DNA from: Sequoia sempervirens
Lineage: Eukaryota; Streptophyta; Pinopsida; Cupressales; Cupressaceae
DNA length: 64,000 bases
NCBI GenBank assembly: GCA_007258455.2
Contig: VDFB02252616.1
Coordinates: 119,200,552-119,264,551, forward strand
Direction: 5' to 3'
Shown here: one piece after another, positions 22,024-31,117 of the stretch
Layout: every line of letters begins with the position of its first letter
Numbering within the stretch: position 1 is the first letter of the stretch
Position numbers and translations under genes: made by a program
Notes under the pieces: generated by a model
The model's input: the letters and a program-made list of their open reading frames with translations, nothing else
Databases searched by the model: none
What the model was told of the DNA's origin: nothing

Positions 22024-23996
22024 ACATAAAGATTTTCGGATTTCTCAATGTCTAATTTCATTTGCACATCTTTCAAAGAATTTTTTAGTAATGTAACCAA
22101 GAAATATTCATCTACTTTTGAGAAGGATGTTTCAGGTTCTAAACTAGAAGAAGGGATCCTTTTATACTTATCCTTTTGAGACTTTATTTTTTACCGTATT
22201 ATATCTATTAGGAACTATTTCTATTAATTCATATAGATCATCTAGTTCTTGAGAAATATTATGAATATTCAACACTTCCCAATCTTGATTCTTGTATTCA
22301 AAAATTGCATAAATCTTTGTACTAGGATTAATATTTTTTAGAAAATCTATGGAATAGTGATATCCTTTATAGATAAAACATTCCACACCCCTAGGGATCT
22401 TTCTATTTCTTCTTTTTAACAAAAATGGTGGAGGATTTTTATAGAACTTCCACTTGTGGAAAGGAACAATTTTATAGTTTCTTTTATGGTCATATTTGCC
22501 ATGTTTGCTCCTTTTAAATGTATACTCACCTTCATATCTAGAATCTTTGTTAAAACATCTAGAACACTTCTTCCATTTACATTTACTTCCATGACCTCTT
22601 TTCTTAAACTATTTTAGATTTGTAAAATTTGTCAATTGGTTAATTGGAGGTAAATCGCAAAATTATTTCAAAAAACAAGTATAATTATACTCATCTCTAT
22701 TATTTTGTAATGCCCCTAAAAGACATTTTTTCTCCAATTTATAATCAATCAAATACTTGAGTTCTACAAAAGTACATTGGGCTACTATTTTTCCTTTCTT
22801 TCTGATGAGATAATCCTAAACCCATTGACCCAAACCACAAGGCAAAGAATTCAAGTAATATTCTTTTGTTGTAACATCTTTAGTCTTATCAGCAATGATC
22901 ATATAATTCTCAAATGCAAGATTAAATTCATGAAACTTAGCTAATTTTCTGAGCTTCATTGCTTGCAACATCATTTTTTCCTCAGTAGCTTGGTTCTTAC
23001 TATCACCACAAAATAAATTAGTAATAATAAAATTTAAACTATTCAAAGCCAACTACAAAATATCATTTTTTCCCATGTCAATTTGTTTAACTATTTCTTC
23101 ATCTTCACTAGTCTTTGATGTTGGGCCATCATCTGGTAGATTATTCCACTAGTGTTTCAATTTTCCTAACAGAAGTCTTATTGCATATAATACTTTTTTT
23201 GTTTCTATTTATTGACCAGTTTCATCAAATAAATTATTCAAAGTATCTACCCAAGTACAAATTATATCATATGGGTCAATTATTTTATCAATGTTGAGTA
23301 TATAGCCTATTGTTGTATATGGCCTTAATTGCTTAGGTCTTGAATTTTTAGAAATCACATATTTCATTTCAACATCAAACTCAATCTTATTAACAGTTTC
23401 CCAAGGTTCTCTCTCTTGCAATTTCTTATAATAAAAAAAATTTAATTCTACTTCTTAAGAAAAATCATTTGTAGTATCTACAATATCTATAGAATAATCA
23501 AATTCTTCAAAAATATTAGTATTAATTGTCATCTCAAAAAAAAAAAAATTTAAATCATTCTTCATCAGATTCCTTGTTAGCAAAACCAAGTTCATCTATA
23601 TATATTGTTTTATGTAACCACATTAAGCTCTTGAAGCTAATCTCTTTCATGCAACTGATTTTCCAAACTATTTTATTTTACTTTAGGCATTGTTATAGTT
23701 AGAGCTTTTGTAGAGGAAGCCTTTATTTTCTTTATCTCATCAGAAAATAGACTTTTTCTTTTCTGGACTATTAACTTTCTTTGTTTAGAGGGTGCAGTTG
23801 TCACCTTTTCTTTTTGTTTCTTTTCTTTTTCTTCCTCAAAAGAACCATCTCGATTAGTTTGTGATTTTCTAATTTTCCTTGTAACTAGCCTAATTTTCTC
23901 TAGCTTTTTAGACACAGAGTCTATCAAGGCTTTAGTATCATCATATTGCCTAACTAAATCCATAGTCCTAGCTTTTATGCCTTTTTCAAGATACAA
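22024..23996 (-). pseudogene. Coat-protein (Gag)-like gene of a probable endogenous caulimovirid
   Basis: Read on the minus strand from 23996. A Lys-rich N-terminal part (about 107 residues, coiled-coil-like, ending ITMPKVK) is followed by a short acidic stretch. A capsid-like block then spans about 23420-22740 (TIGYILNIDKIIDPYDIICT, then WNNLPDDGP, then FHEFNLAFENYMI and EYYLNSLPCGLGQW). A very basic region follows (about 22600-22400), then a decayed knuckle-like CFIYKGYHYS and an acidic tail. This order matches coat proteins of Caulimoviridae, plant pararetroviruses often fossilised in genomes. At least five stops and one late frameshift break it, and copia B's LTR cuts its C-terminal side. 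A diverged LTR-element Gag is the alternative. Confidence 0.5.
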
Positions 23997-24005
23997 ATCT
24001 AAAAT

Positions 24006-24460
24006 CTAAAATCTTAATATCTGGAAACTTAAAATTTCCTTTGCTATCAATATATTGTTGTTTATCCTCAAAAACATTATGAATAATAGATGAAAGTGAA
24101 GAAAATAAATATTTTGGAGAAAGTGGAAAGTAAAATAAAAAAGAAAATATGTACAAAACTTTAAGTGGTGGGATATTCTAGAAAATTTTGTACAACATTT
24201 CCATGTGAACAAATGGTGGACCCTTGTAAAAAAAGATATATCTTGTACAAAAGATTCCAAAAATCTCCACATGTCAAAAATATTTTTTTCAACTATAAAA
24301 AAGTTAGTATATATATCCTCCACTTTCATAATATAGATAAATAAATAAAGTGAGGACTGACAATGTCTGCACTTGGCATGATAATCCTTCTTTTCTTTTT
24401 CTAGAAGTTTACCTATTAGAATAGGAAAAAGGTGAAGGTGATTGGATCTCTAGGTCATTT
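24006..24460. other. AT-rich stretch right of the capsid-like gene
   Basis: A 107-residue minus-strand frame here is Phe-rich low-complexity (many FLFYFTFHF-type runs) and is not a recognised protein. The rest is unassigned. Confidence 0.4.
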
Positions 24461-24466
24461 GAAGCC

Positions 24467-24474
24467 TATAAATA
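24467..24474 (+). promoter_or_regulatory. TATA box with downstream CTCATTTGAGG
   Basis: TATAAATA lies within GAAGCCTATAAATAAGGCC, and CTCATTTGAGG follows about 20 bp downstream. It faces away from the capsid-like gene. A pararetroviral or LTR promoter fragment is possible, but no start site or coding sequence supports it. Confidence 0.3.
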
Positions 24475-24569
24475 AGGCCTCATGAGCTCATTTGAGGCAT
24501 TTAGATTTAGATTTCAGAAGATCCCCTAAAAGTGGCACATAAATACCACACCATAATAACCCCTATAAT

Positions 24570-25809
24570 TGTAATGTCCCCTAATTGGGAATGCCCTAAA
24601 ATTTCCCTAATTTCTTAATTTCCAAATAAACAAATGGGTGAGAGAATTCCTTTCACTTGATTGAAACCCTACAAATAGATTAGAAACCATTTACCACAAT
24701 AATACTAATTAGGAGATTATCATAAATAAACATCAGTATATTCATGATAGAATTATTAATTCAATCATAAAGCATTTTAATATCTTTGGAAAGCTCAACC
24801 ATAGGAAATCATGGGAGAAAGTTACTTCAATGGGGTGTCTCGGATCCTTTACTCTAGGCCCAAGAGTGGATATACCATTCCTCTTGGCCTCATGTGGTCC
24901 ATGCCATCCATATGAGGTGTCCACCTTTTGTTCCCCCTTATCTTGTCAACCATTTCCCTCTCTATGATTGGACTTCTTATGTTGATTCACCATGAAAAGG
25001 GGAGAGTGGGTGAGATTACAATAGGGTAACCTGGAAGCCTATCTCTTCTAAGCCCAAAGGTAGTACTCTTTGTACCCACTTGGCCTTATTGCGACTATTT
25101 GGTCCCCACCTTGAGGTAGCGTACCTAGGAGAGTGCCCCATCACTGTACCCCTCTTTTAATCCCTATCTCCTCTACCATGGTTGGAAACATTCAAAACAT
25201 ATGAAGGTATACATTTTACATAAAGTAAATAAAATGTTGAGTATCACTAAACAGATTTATATGTATTATGACATATATGAACAATCATGTCAGCAGTATA
25301 TCATTAGCATAAATATGCAAAAATTGATATATATTGTTACAACACTTATGATTGCTTAGAAAATTCATACCACACCGCAATAACTAGACAGACTGCTGAG
25401 TAGTAATATCTTATAAAATTTTATATATGAATCCTTTGATGCCCCCTCTTGGATTTTAGAATGATCTCTTATACATCTTCTTCCATGCTGGAGGATCATG
25501 CCCTTTCCCTACGGTCATGCTATTTGTAAAGAGACGCCTTTCTATAACTAATTGTTGTCTTTCCATAATCCACATTTAACCACATCTAAATCAATTTGCT
25601 TAATGTTTGTAAATTAATTAGTACTTTATAAATAAGATCAGTGTGCCTCTTAATATCTAGCAAGCTTGATACAAATTAGACAATTAAACCATAAAGTCTG
25701 ATTCCATGAAATTGTCATGTCTTTTATTCGTAATACAAGTTCATTGCCTTGCTTTGTTGACTGGGGAGTGGGGTCTGGTAATTATAGATTATCAATCTGG
25801 GGCATGATA
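24570..25809 (-). repeat. Gypsy C 3' LTR, left arm
   Basis: On the plus strand it begins TGTAATGTCCCCTAATTGG and ends GGCATGATA; read on the minus strand it starts TATCATGCCCC (TG mutated to TA) right after a PPT. About 1,240 bp, inverted relative to the LTR at 28200-29467. Confidence 0.85.
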
Positions 25810-26655
25810 GTCCTCCCTTCCAAAATTTTCTTGTCCTCGAGCAACTTTAGATTCAAATGATCAAATATCTCAATTCCTTCCCAAGACGTTGCATCTTCAA
25901 TAGGTAGACCCTTCCACATGACAAGTTACTCCTCAATAGTTTTGTTTCTTAGTCTTTTTTCTCACACTGCATTAAGGATAAATCTCTAGTTCCAAGATCA
26001 ATTTTCCTTCATCATCAAGTGGTGGTGATTCTAAGCATGTGATGACATGTTGCCCCAACACCCTTTTAAGGTGAGATACGTGAAATATGTTATGAATTCA
26101 ACTATTTGTGGGAAGGTCTTTTTTCTCACACTGCATTAAGGATAAATCTCTAGTTCCAAGGTCAATTTTCCTTCATCATCAAGTGGTGGTGATTCTAAGC
26201 ATGGGATGACGTGTTGCCCCAACACCCTTTTAAGGTGAGATACATGAAATATGTTATGAATTCAGCTATTTGTGGGAAGTTCCAACTCATAGGCCGTCTC
26301 TCCTATCTTAATATTTTATATGACCCATAGAATCAAGGCTTAAGTTTTTCTGCTCCACTGACCTTGAGTGATGATTGTTTGTATGGTTGCAACCTCAAAA
26401 AGACTAAATCTCCAACCTCAAATGTTTGTTCAGTTCTCTTCCTATCTACATACATCTTTTGTTGGTTTTGTGCTTGATGGAGGTTGTCCTTAAGCACATT
26501 CACAATATCCATATTTTTTGTATGAAATCCCTAGCTCCTGGCACATGGATCTCTAAAGAATCAAGTCCCCAAAGGATGTTTTGTATCCATATAATGCTTG
26601 GAAGGGGCTCATCCCTATAGACATATGATGGGTGGTATTATAGCAGTACTCCACC
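25810..26655 (-). pseudogene. Gypsy C left arm: integrase C-terminus and chromodomain
   Basis: From about 26655 leftward the frames read EYCYNTTHH, then DEPLPS, a VGDLVFLRLQPY-type block and a chromodomain-like end (WKGLPIEDATSWEGIEIFDH). A chromodomain would tether the integrase to modified histones. It contains a stop just before WKGLP, an extra codon beside the Trp, and a 164-bp tandem duplication (25952-26279) that shifts the frame. Confidence 0.82.
25952..26279. repeat. Tandem duplication, 164-bp unit, two copies
   Basis: Copies 25952-26115 and 26116-26279 both start GTCTTTTTTCTCACACTGC and end CTATTTGTGGGAAG, with only a few substitutions. The unit is absent as a duplication from the matching place in the right arm (about 27900-28060). 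Because 164 is not a multiple of three, it shifts the polyprotein frame. Confidence 0.95.
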
Positions 26656-26699
26656 TTGGTTCAATGACAATGATATCCAAAAAATTGTAGAAGGGAAAA

Positions 26700-28199
26700 A
26701 ACAATATTGTAGTCGATGCCCTATCATGGAGACCTCACTTTGGTTCAATGAAAATGATACCCATAGAATGAAGAACATCTATACTCACAGAATATGCAAA
26801 GGACTCATTCACAAATGACATAATAGAAGGAAAGATACAAGATGAGAGGTGTTGGGTTATGGATGGCCTCATTCATTATAAGAACTGGATATACATCACT
26901 TGGTTCAAGAGTAAAGGAGGAAATTTTGAAAAACTATCATGACAACCCATCAACCAGACATCTTGAGGGTATTACAAGACTTAAAAATAGATCAAGGAAA
27001 GGTTCTCATGGTAATTCCTTAAAGGAGATCTGTTAAAACATGTTAGGGAGTGTATGGTATGTCAAAGAAACAAAGAAGAACATACATATCCAACAGGATT
27101 AATTCAACCCTTGCCCATACCCAATCAAAAATGGGAGAGCATATTTATGGACTTCATAATAGGGCTATCTAAGGTACAAGGAAAAGATTGCATCTATGTG
27201 GTGGTTGATCGCTTAACCAAATATGCACACTCCATGGCTATATCAATAGAGTTTAGAGCCCCCCGGGTGGCTAAAGTCTTCTTTAAAGAGGTTTTCAGAT
27301 TACATGGACTACCCCAGAACATTGTGAGTGATTGAGATAGTTGTTTCCTTATCCTATTTTGGCAAGAGCTATTCAAACTATTCAGAATAGAGTTAACTCC
27401 CAACACTAGCTATCATTCACAAACCAATGGAAAAATCAAGAGTGTCAACAAATGGTTGGAAGGGTATTTAAGGAATTGTCATAGGGAAGTAGAATGCATG
27501 GATTGAGTGGCTTTATTTGGGGGAGTACTTCCATAATACCACCCATCATGTCTATATGGATGAGCCCCTTCCAAGCATTATATGAATACATAGCAACATC
27601 CTCCGGGGACTTGATTCTTTCAAAGAATCATGTGTCAAGAGCTAGGGATTTCGTACAAAAAAATATGGATATCATGAATGCGCTTAAGGATAACCTCCAC
27701 CAAGCACAGAACCAGCAAAAGGTGTATGTGGATAGGAAGAGAATTGAACAGATATTTGTGGTTGGAGATTTGGTCTTTTTGAGGTTGCAACCATATAAAT
27801 AGTCATCACTCAAGGTTAGTGGAGCAGAAAAACTTAAGCCTCAATTTTATGGGCCATATAAAATATTGAGAATGTAGGAGAGGTGGCCTATGAATTGGAA
27901 CTTCCAAAAAATAATATAATTCATAACATATTCCACATATCTCGCCTTAAGAAGGTGTTGGGGCAACATGTCATCCCATGCTCAAAATTGCCACCACTTG
28001 ATGATAAAGTAAAATTGATCTTGGAATTAGAGACTATCCTTAATGTGTGAGAAAAAAGACTAAGAAACAAAACTATTGAGGAGTACCTTGTCAAGTGGAA
28101 GGGTCTACCTATTGAAGGTGCGACTTGGGAAGGAATTGAGATATTTGATCATCTGAATCTAAAGTTTCTTGCGGAGAAGAAAATTTGGGAGGGGAGGAC
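26700..28199 (+). pseudogene. Gypsy C right arm: integrase and chromodomain
   Basis: The H2C2 zinc region (NYHDNPSTRHLEG, then ECMVCQRNKEEH) precedes the core. The first Asp is in SIFMDFIIGLSK. The second is in NIVSD, directly before a stop (27333-27335). The expected Glu in the QTE-type motif reads GKIKSVNKWL, so Glu is Lys. FVVGDLVFLRLQPYK (to 27802) and a chromodomain-like EEYLVKWKGLPIEGATWEG (near 28080-28130) follow. Several stops and frameshifts make it inactive; the lineage is chromovirus. Confidence 0.87.
28185..28199 (+). promoter_or_regulatory. Gypsy C right arm polypurine tract
   Basis: TTGGGAGGGGAGGAC sits directly before the LTR start TATCATGCCC. The mirror-image tract is present in the left arm (25810-25825). 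Confidence 0.75.
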
Positions 28200-28672
28200 T
28201 ATCATGCCCGGGATTGATAATCTATAATCAGCAGACCCAACTCCTCAATTAGCAAATCAAGGCAATGAAATTTTCGTACGAATGAAAGACATCACAATTT
28301 CATGGAATCGAACTTTATGGTTTAATCGCATAATTCATATTAGGCTTACTAGATATTAAGAGGTGCAACAATCTTGTTTATGAAGTACTAATTAATTTAT
28401 AGAGATTAAGCAAATCGGTTTAGATGTGGTTAAATGTGGATTATGAAAAGACAATAGTTAGTTATAGAAAGGTGTCTCTTCACAAGTAGCATGACCATAG
28501 GGAAAGGGAATGATCCTCCAACATGGAAGAAGATGTATAAGAGACCATTCTAACATCCTAGAGGGGGTATTGAAGGATTCAGATCTGACATTTATAAGAT
28601 ATTACTACTCGACAGTCCATCTAGTTATTACGGTGTGGCATGAATTTTTTGAGCAAACATAATGTTTTATGT

Positions 28673-28712
<40 letters not shown>

Positions 28713-29467
28713 AAGATATTTATGATTAGCAATATACTGTTGATCTGATTGTTCATAACGTCATTATACATACAAGTCTATTTAGTGACTTTGTAGTTAA
28801 TTTACATCATGTAAAATGTATACCTTCATATGTTTTGAATGTTTCCAGCCATGGTAGAGGAGATAGTGATTACAAGAGGGGTACAATGATGGGTCACTCT
28901 CCTAGGTATGCCACCTCAAGGTGGGGATTAGATAGTCCCAATGAGGCCAAGGGTTACAAAGGGTACTACCTTTAGGCTTAGGAGAGATAGGCTTCTGGGG
29001 CACCCTATTGTAATCTCACCCCCTTCCCCCTTTTCATGTTGAATTAGCACAAGAATTCCAATCATAGAGAGAGGGAAATGGTTGGAAAAATAAGGGGGGA
29101 ACAAAAGGTGGACACCTCACTGGGTAGACCACCTCATATTGATGGTATGGGCCACATAAGCCAAGAGGGATAGTATATCCACTCTTGGGCCTAGAGTAGA
29201 GGATCTGAGGCACCCCATCAAAGTCACTTTCTCCCATGCTCTCCTATGGTTGAGCTTTCCAAAGATATTAAAATGCTTTATGATTAAATTAATAATTATG
29301 TCATGAATTTGCTAATGTTTAATTATGATAATCTGCTAATTAGTATTATTGTGGTAAATGGTTTATAGGGTTTCAATCAGGTGAAAGGCATTCTCTAACT
29401 CATTTGTTTATTTGGAAATTGAGAAATTAGGGCAATTTTAGGGCATTCCCAATTAGGGGACATTACA
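28200..29467 (+). repeat. Gypsy C 3' LTR, right arm
   Basis: Runs from TATCATGCCCGGG to GGGGACATTACA, about 1,268 bp. Matches the left-arm LTR in inverted orientation throughout. Part of the length difference is an expanded AT microsatellite at 28677-28710. Confidence 0.87.
28677..28710. repeat. (AT)17 microsatellite
   Basis: 34 bases of pure AT. The matching place in the inverted left LTR (about 25330-25340) has only a short TATATA run, so this array grew after the two copies separated. Confidence 0.95.
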
Positions 29468-29829
29468 ACTGGTATTATATAAGTAGTGATTAGTTAAAGG
29501 AAGTGATCTCCCTCAAAAGATAATATTAAAGGGATAACATTAATAAATATTAATTATCCCTTAAACGAATGGACATACCTCTTGGACGAATGCATACCAT
29601 GAAATGGGGTGTCTCATCCTTTTGTGGGTATAAGAAGAAGTGAATACAACAACAATTAGGATCATCGAATGAGAGGAAATAGAAATCAATATTGTGGATA
29701 TAAGAAGTTAAGACAACAACAATATGGGGTGTTTGTGCATATTTGGTTAAGCAATCAACCACCACATAGATGCAAGCATACGACTTCAACATTGAATACA
29801 TGAAGGGAAAAAAATGCAATTAGACATAC
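29468..29829. other. Unassigned flank with a 41-bp integrase scrap
   Basis: No gene seen. 29734-29774 is the reverse complement, with one mismatch, of 27189-27229 in the gypsy C integrase (encoding CIYVVVDRLTKYA). It is an isolated fragment with no adjoining homology that I can see. Confidence 0.7.
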
Positions 29830-30406
29830 TTCTACAGAACACAACTTATGAATCTAGACTTACGGAACAGGTGAACACCAGAAACTTCAAGGGAAGCTAG
29901 ATACGAGCATACTAGCGCGTTCCCAAATCTACAAGATAGGAAACCACAATACGGAGAAGTGCAGGGAAAACTCAGTTCTCCTAGATAATCCTTCTTCATA
30001 GACAAACACACTATCAAACACATCTTTCACTACCGCAAGATCCATAACTTGAAACTCTAGATATAGAACCTCTGAACACCTTTGATCATCGGGTCCAAAC
30101 TGCACAAGCATATCTTCAACCATGAAGAAATTTGGAGTACGACATTGAACACACTTCAGTCACACTACACTATTTTATTCAAATTTTCTCAAAAGCACTT
30201 GGAAACCAAGTGAACCAGTTGCATTAGCAACACCTACTCAACACTACAACACCTTTTCATTATAACTACACTAGAGGTTGACATCAATATGACATCAAAC
30301 CTCAACACATCCATACTTGATACTGATGACAACACTACCAGCAATCTCCAACAGTCTTCCCAACTATACGGGAGGTTGACATCAATGACAACACCAGCAA
30401 GCTTCA
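29830..30406 (-). repeat. Copia B-family LTR fragment
   Basis: Shares ordered words with the copia B LTR: AGGGAAGCTAGATAC, AATCTACAAGA, CTCTAGATATAGAACCTCTGAACACC, TTGGAAACCAAGTGAACCA and CATCAATGACAACACC. It ends at AAGCTTCA. It is more diverged than the 8361 copy. No PPT, PBS or coding part adjoins it, so it is a truncated or solo LTR. Confidence 0.75.
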
Positions 30407-30631
30407 AACACTAGATTATTTAGCAATAAAACATTACAAGAGTTACAATGAATACCTCTGAAATATCAAACCTCTTTAATGCATCCTCATGTGTCCAAGC
30501 ATGAATCCACACATCACATGCCATGCTTCACATATGCACTCCTTAGAAAGACTCAATAATGATAGCCCACTCACCCAACCAACCTTAACCACTAAACATG
30601 TGCTTGCTTTTATAAATACAAGCTCACACAA
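30407..30631. other. Unassigned
   Basis: Small overlapping frames on both strands have no recognisable motif. Confidence 0.4.
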
Positions 30632-30867
30632 ATATAGCCAAGTGTCAATGGACCCTTGGTCTACTAGTGAAGTTGGAAGGTTCGGAATGAGCCCACCAGG
30701 GATCAAGTCTTGCTGAGTGCAAAGCCCCGACGCAAAAGGGATGAGGCCGGGATCATGCCTTGGGCGGATTTTGGTGAGATGGATACCCCTTATTCCTTGG
30801 CTCTAAGCTAAAGGGGACCCCCTCGGGGGTATCTCCAAACAAATATATATATATATATAGCCAAGTG
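30632..30867 (+). mobile_element. tRNA-derived SINE with (TA)n tail and target duplication
   Basis: The 13-bp duplication ATATAGCCAAGTG lies at 30632-30644 and 30855-30867. The body has a box A-like TGGTCTACTAGTG (near 30657) and a box B-like GGGATCAAGTC about 40 bp downstream, the spacing of a pol III tRNA promoter. A body of about 120 bp follows, and the 3' end is a TA-repeat tail. The box matches are imperfect. SINEs are copied by LINE machinery and encode nothing. Confidence 0.72.
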
Positions 30868-31017
30868 GTAAGATAAAACCATGTGCCACAAAACCACTAA
30901 CCCCTTATTTAATATTGGGTAATAATTTTTCACTTTATTAAATATTCCACAATATTAAATTAAAACTCCATGTCTCCCACACATTAAATAATAATGCAAT
31001 GTTACAATACAACATAA
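30868..31017. other. Unassigned AT-rich stretch before the gap
   Basis: No feature seen. Confidence 0.5.
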
Positions 31018-31117
31018 NNNNNNNNNNNNNNNNNNNNNNNNNNNNNNNNNNNNNNNNNNNNNNNNNNNNNNNNNNNNNNNNNNNNNNNNNNNNNNNNNNN
31101 NNNNNNNNNNNNNNNNN
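31018..31117. other. Assembly gap (100 N)
   Basis: Exactly 100 unknown bases, the usual placeholder for a gap of unknown size. The continuity of features across it cannot be assumed. Confidence 1.

Larger units (their letters stand above)
24570..26655 (-). mobile_element. Gypsy C, left arm: 5'-truncated chromodomain element
   Basis: The minus strand carries the 3' end of a Ty3/gypsy polyprotein (C-terminal integrase and chromodomain), a PPT and a 3' LTR. It is an inverted, slightly diverged copy of the right arm (26690-29467). It breaks at about 26655, just inside the integrase (the EYCYNTTHH block), next to the start of the right arm. Confidence 0.87.
26690..29467 (+). mobile_element. Gypsy C, right arm: 5'-truncated chromodomain element
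   Basis: The plus strand carries the end of RNase H (VVDALS, near 26720), integrase, chromodomain, PPT and 3' LTR. It starts abruptly about 35 bp from the end of the inverted left arm. The outer flanks of the two arms (ATAAT before 24570, ACTGG after 29467) do not match, so the pair did not arrive as one simple insertion. Confidence 0.87.

Noticed and set aside
24006..24329. 107-residue Phe-rich membrane protein
   Set aside because: Low-complexity translation of T-rich DNA; no signal, no repeats of hydrophobic segments with loops, and neighbours are decayed.
24570..29467. A single gypsy element with two LTRs
   Set aside because: The LTRs are in opposite orientation and each has its own PPT and polyprotein end, so these are two copies.
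30645..30720. A functional tRNA gene
   Set aside because: Only box A/B-like words are present; no cloverleaf with anticodon stem can be drawn, and a target duplication and TA tail mark it as a SINE.
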